DNA from: a bacterium
GTDB taxonomy: Bacteria > B130-G9
Direction of reading: 5' to 3'
Length of the DNA stretch: 9,252 nt
Assembly: GCA_021160245.1 (NCBI GenBank)
Contig: JAGHCW010000240.1
Span: 1 to 9,252 of the forward strand
Part shown: positions 6,647 to 9,252 of the stretch, piece by piece
Position numbering within the stretch: the stretch's first letter is position 1
Layout of the letters: each line of letters begins with the position of its first letter
The notes under the pieces: model-generated
What the model saw: the letters and a program-made list of their open reading frames with translations, nothing else
Databases searched by the model: none
What the model was told of the DNA's origin: nothing
Translations under genes and position numbers: made by a program

Positions 6647-7051
6647 ATGGCTGAAGAGACAGAAGTCAGAATGACGTGCCAAAGGTGCGCGATACTTGAA
6701 GCGGTGAGGGGCGTTTCGTCGCATCCGACGGCGGATGAGGTCTATGAGATGGTGCGGGAGAATCTGCCGAATGTGAGCCTCGGGACGGTTTATCGGAATC
6801 TTGAGATATTGTCCGCAAATGGGATAATTAGGAAACTTGGGCCGGAAGAGTGTAAGATGCGTTTCGACGGCAACACGAAAAAGCACTACCACGTTAGATG
6901 CCGCGTCTGCGGTCGGGTTGACGATGTTGATGTCCCGTCTTTTCTGCCGCCGAAGGCTCGCGTCCGGGGGAATGGTGAGTACAAGATAACTGGATACAGC
7001 ATGGAGTTTACGGGGGTGTGCCCCCGCTGTGCTAAGCAAAAGCAGGCATAA
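6647..7051 (+). CDS. perR: Fur-family metalloregulator, PerR-like peroxide sensor
   Basis: This dimeric repressor would hold the downstream detoxification genes off until peroxide or metal status changes. From ATG 6647 (GGGTG six bases upstream) it has 134 residues, a normal length. The winged helix covers about 8-72, with recognition segment VSLGTVYRNLEIL (43-55). The structural zinc site is Cys85-x-x-Cys88 and Cys125-x-x-Cys128. The regulatory metal ligands of B. subtilis PerR (H37, D85, H91, H93, D104) align with His26, Asp74, His80, His82 and Asp93. Asp at the last position is the PerR-type residue, where Fur has Glu. Unusual: Cys11 and Cys14 form an extra CxxC (TCQRC) where most members have T-P-Q-R. 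GTG 6638 is a possible alternative start without a ribosome binding site. It heads a five-gene run and has an operator just upstream. PerR is favoured over Fur or Zur by ligands and context. Confidence 0.85.
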   Translation: MAEETEVRMTCQRCAILEAVRGVSSHPTADEVYEMVRENLPNVSLGTVYRNLEILSANGIIRKLGPEECKMRFDGNTKKHYHVRCRVCGRVDDVDVPSFLPPKARVRGNGEYKITGYSMEFTGVCPRCAKQKQA

Positions 7052-7093
7052 TGTTTGATTTGATATGGAACAGCTGCAAAAAGGAGGAGAGCG

Positions 7094-7669
7094 ATGACCA
7101 ATCTGAGAGGAAGCAGGACTGAGAAGAACATTTTGACGGCGTTTGCGGGCGAATCGCAGGCGCGTAACCGCTACAATTACTTCGCCAGCAACGCCAAGAA
7201 GGATGGTTTTGTTCAGATGTCGGCGATATTCGAGGAGACAGCCAATCAGGAAAAAGAGCACGCCAAGCGCCTCTTCAAGTTCCTTGAGGGCGGCGAGGTT
7301 GAGATAACCGCTGGCTTTCCGGCGGGTACTATTGGCACAACGGCTGAGAACCTGAAGGCGTCGGCTGCTGGCGAGCACTTTGAGCACACCGAGATGTATC
7401 CGGATTTTGCGAAGGTGGCTCGCGAGGAGGGGTTTGACGCGATTGCGAAGGTGTTTGAGGCGATTGCCGTGGCCGAGAAGCAGCATGAGAAGCGTTACTT
7501 GGACCTCTTGGCGAATATCGAGGCGGGGACGGTCTTCAAGAAGGATAAGCCTGTCGTTTGGCGTTGCCGCAACTGTGGGTATTTGCATGAGGGGACTGAG
7601 GCGCCGGGTCTGTGCCCGGCTTGTGCCCACCCGCAGGCGCATTTTGAGCTTTTGGGCGAGAATTGGTAG
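7094..7669 (+). CDS. rbr: Rubrerythrin
   Basis: This cytoplasmic NAD(P)H-linked peroxidase reduces hydrogen peroxide to water using electrons delivered through rubredoxin-type centres. It has 191 residues, the classical length. The N-terminal ferritin-like four-helix bundle carries the diiron ligands Glu20 (AGESQARNRY), Glu53-x-x-His56 (NQEKEH), Glu94 and Glu97 (GEHFEHTE), and Glu128-x-x-His131 (AEKQHEKR). The C-terminal rubredoxin-like domain carries Cys158-x-x-Cys161 (CRNCGY) and Cys174-x-x-Cys177 (CPACAHPQAHFELLG), binding one iron. All ligands are intact. AAGGAGG (7081-7087) lies six bases before the ATG, and the gene starts 42 bases after the regulator stop, so co-transcription is likely. 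It is very close in motif detail to Desulfovibrio-type rubrerythrins. Confidence 0.97.
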   Translation: MTNLRGSRTEKNILTAFAGESQARNRYNYFASNAKKDGFVQMSAIFEETANQEKEHAKRLFKFLEGGEVEITAGFPAGTIGTTAENLKASAAGEHFEHTEMYPDFAKVAREEGFDAIAKVFEAIAVAEKQHEKRYLDLLANIEAGTVFKKDKPVVWRCRNCGYLHEGTEAPGLCPACAHPQAHFELLGENW

Positions 7670-7710
7670 GTATTTCAACATAAATGCTTTGATGCGATGG
7701 AGGTATTGCG

Positions 7711-8358
7711 ATGGTAGGAAAGATGCCGCTTATTGGGGACAGGTTCCCCGATATGGAGGTTCAGACAACCCACGGGATGATGAAGCTGCCCGATGCGTTT
7801 GATGGTAAATGGTTCGTGCTATTCAGCCATCCAGCGGATTTCACACCCGTTTGCACGACAGAGTTCGTTGCGTTTCAGAAGCGATTTGAGCAGTTTACGG
7901 AGCTTGGGTGCAAGCTAATCGGCCTGAGCATTGACCAGGTTTTCTCTCACATCAAGTGGGTTCAATGGATTGATGAGAACCTGGGTGTCAAGATCGAGTT
8001 CCCGGTTATCGCGGACGATCAGGGCATAGTGGCCAAATCGCTCGGGATTATCCACCCGGGCAAGGGAACTAACACGGTTCGCGCAGTGTTCATCGTTGAC
8101 CCAAAGGCCACTGTCCGGGCGATGTTGTATTATCCCCAGGAGCTTGGGCGGAACATGGACGAGATCGTTCGGATGGTCAAAGGTCTTCAGGTCTGCGATG
8201 CCAATGGGGTCGGGATTCCCGCCAATTGGCCAGAAAACGAACTGGTCAAGGACCATGTGATTATACCGCCGGCGTCGGACGAGGCGACCGCAGAGAAGAG
8301 AAAAGAGCAATATGGTGATGACTGTTACGATTGGTGGTTCTGCCACAAGAAACTGTAA
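7711..8358 (+). CDS. Peroxiredoxin, Prx6/archaeal thioredoxin-peroxidase type
   Basis: This thiol peroxidase reduces hydrogen peroxide and organic hydroperoxides. It has 215 residues, the length of the archaeal-type Prx6 group. The peroxidatic cysteine is Cys48 in [12 protein letters not shown]. The long C-terminal arm ends [15 protein letters not shown], with Cys205 and Cys211 spaced as in the Aeropyrum pernix enzyme, where the C-terminal cysteines resolve the disulfide. So it is probably a 2-Cys-type mechanism within the Prx6 family. Cys67 and the Cys in LQVCDANG are extra. The ATG has GGAGG seven bases upstream. The gene lies 41 bases after rubrerythrin and 13 before desulfoferrodoxin, inside the same presumed operon. 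The electron donor is not in the window. Often annotated as AhpC/TSA family; I leave the symbol blank because naming varies. Confidence 0.95.
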   Translation: MVGKMPLIGDRFPDMEVQTTHGMMKLPDAFDGKWFVLFSHPADFTPVCTTEFVAFQKRFEQFTELGCKLIGLSIDQVFSHIKWVQWIDENLGVKIEFPVIADDQGIVAKSLGIIHPGKGTNTVRAVFIVDPKATVRAMLYYPQELGRNMDEIVRMVKGLQVCDANGVGIPANWPENELVKDHVIIPPASDEATAEKRKEQYGDDCYDWWFCHKKL

Positions 8359-8371
8359 GGAGAGTTAAGCG

Positions 8372-8758
8372 ATGGCTAAGATGCTTGAGGTCTATAAATG
8401 CGAGAGGTGCGGCAATATCGTCGAGATGCTCCACGGCGGCGTGGGAGAGCTCGTGTGCTGCGGCGCCCCGATGAAGCTCTATGAGGAGAACACGAGTGAT
8501 GCGGCGATTGAGAAGCACGTGCCGGTCGTGGAGAAGACTGCGGCCGGTTTCAAGATAACGGTCGGGAGCGTTGCGCACCCGATGGTTGATGATCATTTCA
8601 TAGAGTGGATCGAGCTTATTGCCGACGGGAAGTTGTGTCGCGAGTACCTGAAGCCGGGGGACGCGCCAGAGGCGATATTTAGTGTGGAAGCGGATAAGGT
8701 TACGGTCCGCGAGTATTGCAGTGTGCATGGACTATGGAAAAAGGAGAATCAGCTGTGA
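8372..8758 (+). CDS. dfx: Desulfoferrodoxin (2Fe superoxide reductase)
   Basis: This enzyme reduces superoxide to hydrogen peroxide without releasing oxygen, using electrons usually supplied by rubredoxin, in the cytoplasm of anaerobes. It has 128 residues. The N-terminal desulforedoxin domain carries Cys10-x-x-Cys13 and the adjacent pair Cys29-Cys30 (center I). The catalytic domain (center II) carries His49 in the EKHVP motif with Lys48, His69 and His75 (AHPMVDDHF), and Cys116 with His119 (YCSVHGLWK). All ligands of both centres are present, so this is a class I enzyme, also called rbo. The upstream stop codon overlaps its ribosome binding site (TAAGGAG, nine bases before the ATG), which indicates tight coupling to the peroxiredoxin gene. 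Its peroxide product would be removed by the two upstream peroxidases. No separate rubredoxin gene is seen here. Confidence 0.97.
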   Translation: MAKMLEVYKCERCGNIVEMLHGGVGELVCCGAPMKLYEENTSDAAIEKHVPVVEKTAAGFKITVGSVAHPMVDDHFIEWIELIADGKLCREYLKPGDAPEAIFSVEADKVTVREYCSVHGLWKKENQL

Positions 8759-9252
8759 TCGCTGGGAAAATTCAGAAGGCGTTTAACGAGCAGATCAAAG
8801 AAGAGTTAGAGTCGGCCTATCTTTATCTGTCGATGGTGAGCTATTTCCACTCGACAGGATTGGACGGGATGGCGCAGTGGATGCGGGCACAGGTTCAGGA
8901 GGAGCTAGTTCACGCGATGAAGTTCTTTGACTTCATCAACGAGCGCGACGGCAAGGTAGAGCTCTTGCCGATCCCGACGGATCGACAGAAAGAGTGGGCC
9001 TCTCCGCTTGAGGTTTTTCAGGCGTCATACGCGCACGAGCAGCATATCACGGGAAAGATCAACGACCTGGTCAAGCTCGCTCGGGATGAGAACGACAACG
9101 CGGCAAGCATATTCCTGCAGTGGTTTGTTACTGAGCAGGTCGAGGAAGAGGCGAATACGTCAAAGGTCGCACAAATGCTCGAGCGCATAGGGGATTCGGG
9201 TCATGGCATATTCATGATGGATCAGAAGCTCGGCGAGCGGACAACAGCCGCC
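8755..9252 (+). CDS. ftn: Ferritin (FtnA-type), runs to the right window edge
   Basis: This 24-mer iron-storage protein oxidises Fe(II) and holds it as a mineral. The GTG start at 8755 overlaps the desulfoferrodoxin stop by four bases (GTGA), with AAGGAG eight bases upstream. The reading frame stays open to the end of the window: 166 codons with no stop, and E. coli FtnA has about 165 residues, so only a few residues are probably missing. Ferroxidase-centre residues are Glu17 ([12 protein letters not shown]), Glu50 and His53 (QEELVH), Glu95 (YAHEQHIT), and Glu127, Gln128, Glu130 and Glu131 (FVTEQVEEE). These match the bacterial non-heme ferritin pattern; there is no bacterioferritin heme methionine signature that I recognise. 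Co-expression with peroxidases fits limiting Fenton chemistry. Confidence 0.95.
   Translation, partial: MIAGKIQKAFNEQIKEELESAYLYLSMVSYFHSTGLDGMAQWMRAQVQEELVHAMKFFDFINERDGKVELLPIPTDRQKEWASPLEVFQASYAHEQHITGKINDLVKLARDENDNAASIFLQWFVTEQVEEEANTSKVAQMLERIGDSGHGIFMMDQKLGERTTAA

Noticed and set aside
6623-7681. Open frame of 352 codons on the minus strand
   Set aside because: It is entirely antisense to the PerR-like and rubrerythrin genes, which have intact family motifs; the protein is Arg/Leu-rich without recognisable domains.
8261-8728. Open frame of 155 codons on the minus strand
   Set aside because: Antisense shadow of desulfoferrodoxin, which has every metal ligand in place.
1-9252. Search for tRNA, rRNA, CRISPR arrays, insertion sequences and toxin-antitoxin pairs
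   Set aside because: No cloverleaf, ribosomal motif, regularly spaced direct repeats, transposase or small paired genes were seen on either strand.

Overview
This window comes from a bacterium, probably an anaerobe or microaerophile of moderate GC content. The main evidence is a regulator-led cluster of rubrerythrin, peroxiredoxin, desulfoferrodoxin (superoxide reductase) and ferritin, which is the typical oxygen-defence kit of anaerobes. The phylum cannot be fixed from sequence alone. The secreted beta-propeller protein and the GC-rich intergenic palindrome suggest a little-studied, possibly uncultured lineage, but that is inference. Every confidently placed gene except lspA starts at ATG or GTG behind a clear purine-rich ribosome binding site, and I used this to trim several starts.

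Layout, left to right. (1) Bases 1-421, minus strand: lspA (lipoprotein signal peptidase), cut by the left edge. (2) Bases 720-2984, plus: a secreted protein of about 754 residues with roughly 13 propeller-blade repeats and a C-terminal beta-rich domain, divergent from lspA. (3) Bases 2985-3544: a long gene-free stretch with several stem-loops. (4) Bases 3545-5089 (frame open from 3467): an RpoD-type sigma-70 factor. It carries His and Ile at the two region 2.4 positions that read the first base of the -10 element. (5) Bases 5276-6448: a fold-type I PLP aminotransferase, preceded by three inverted repeats. (6) Bases 6611-9252: a near-consensus Fur-family operator followed by five tightly packed co-directional genes: a PerR-like regulator, rubrerythrin, an archaeal-type peroxiredoxin, desulfoferrodoxin and ferritin. 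The ferritin runs to the right edge.

How the genes work together. The last block reads as one peroxide/superoxide/iron regulon. Desulfoferrodoxin reduces superoxide to peroxide. Rubrerythrin and peroxiredoxin reduce the peroxide. Ferritin stores the Fe(II) that would otherwise drive Fenton chemistry. The regulator at the head probably represses the whole set, and itself, through the operator 21 bases upstream of its start. The left half (lspA, propeller protein, sigma factor, aminotransferase) shows no obvious functional link. The best candidate for something new is the sigma factor, whose promoter-reading residues differ from the canonical ones in a way known to alter -10 recognition.
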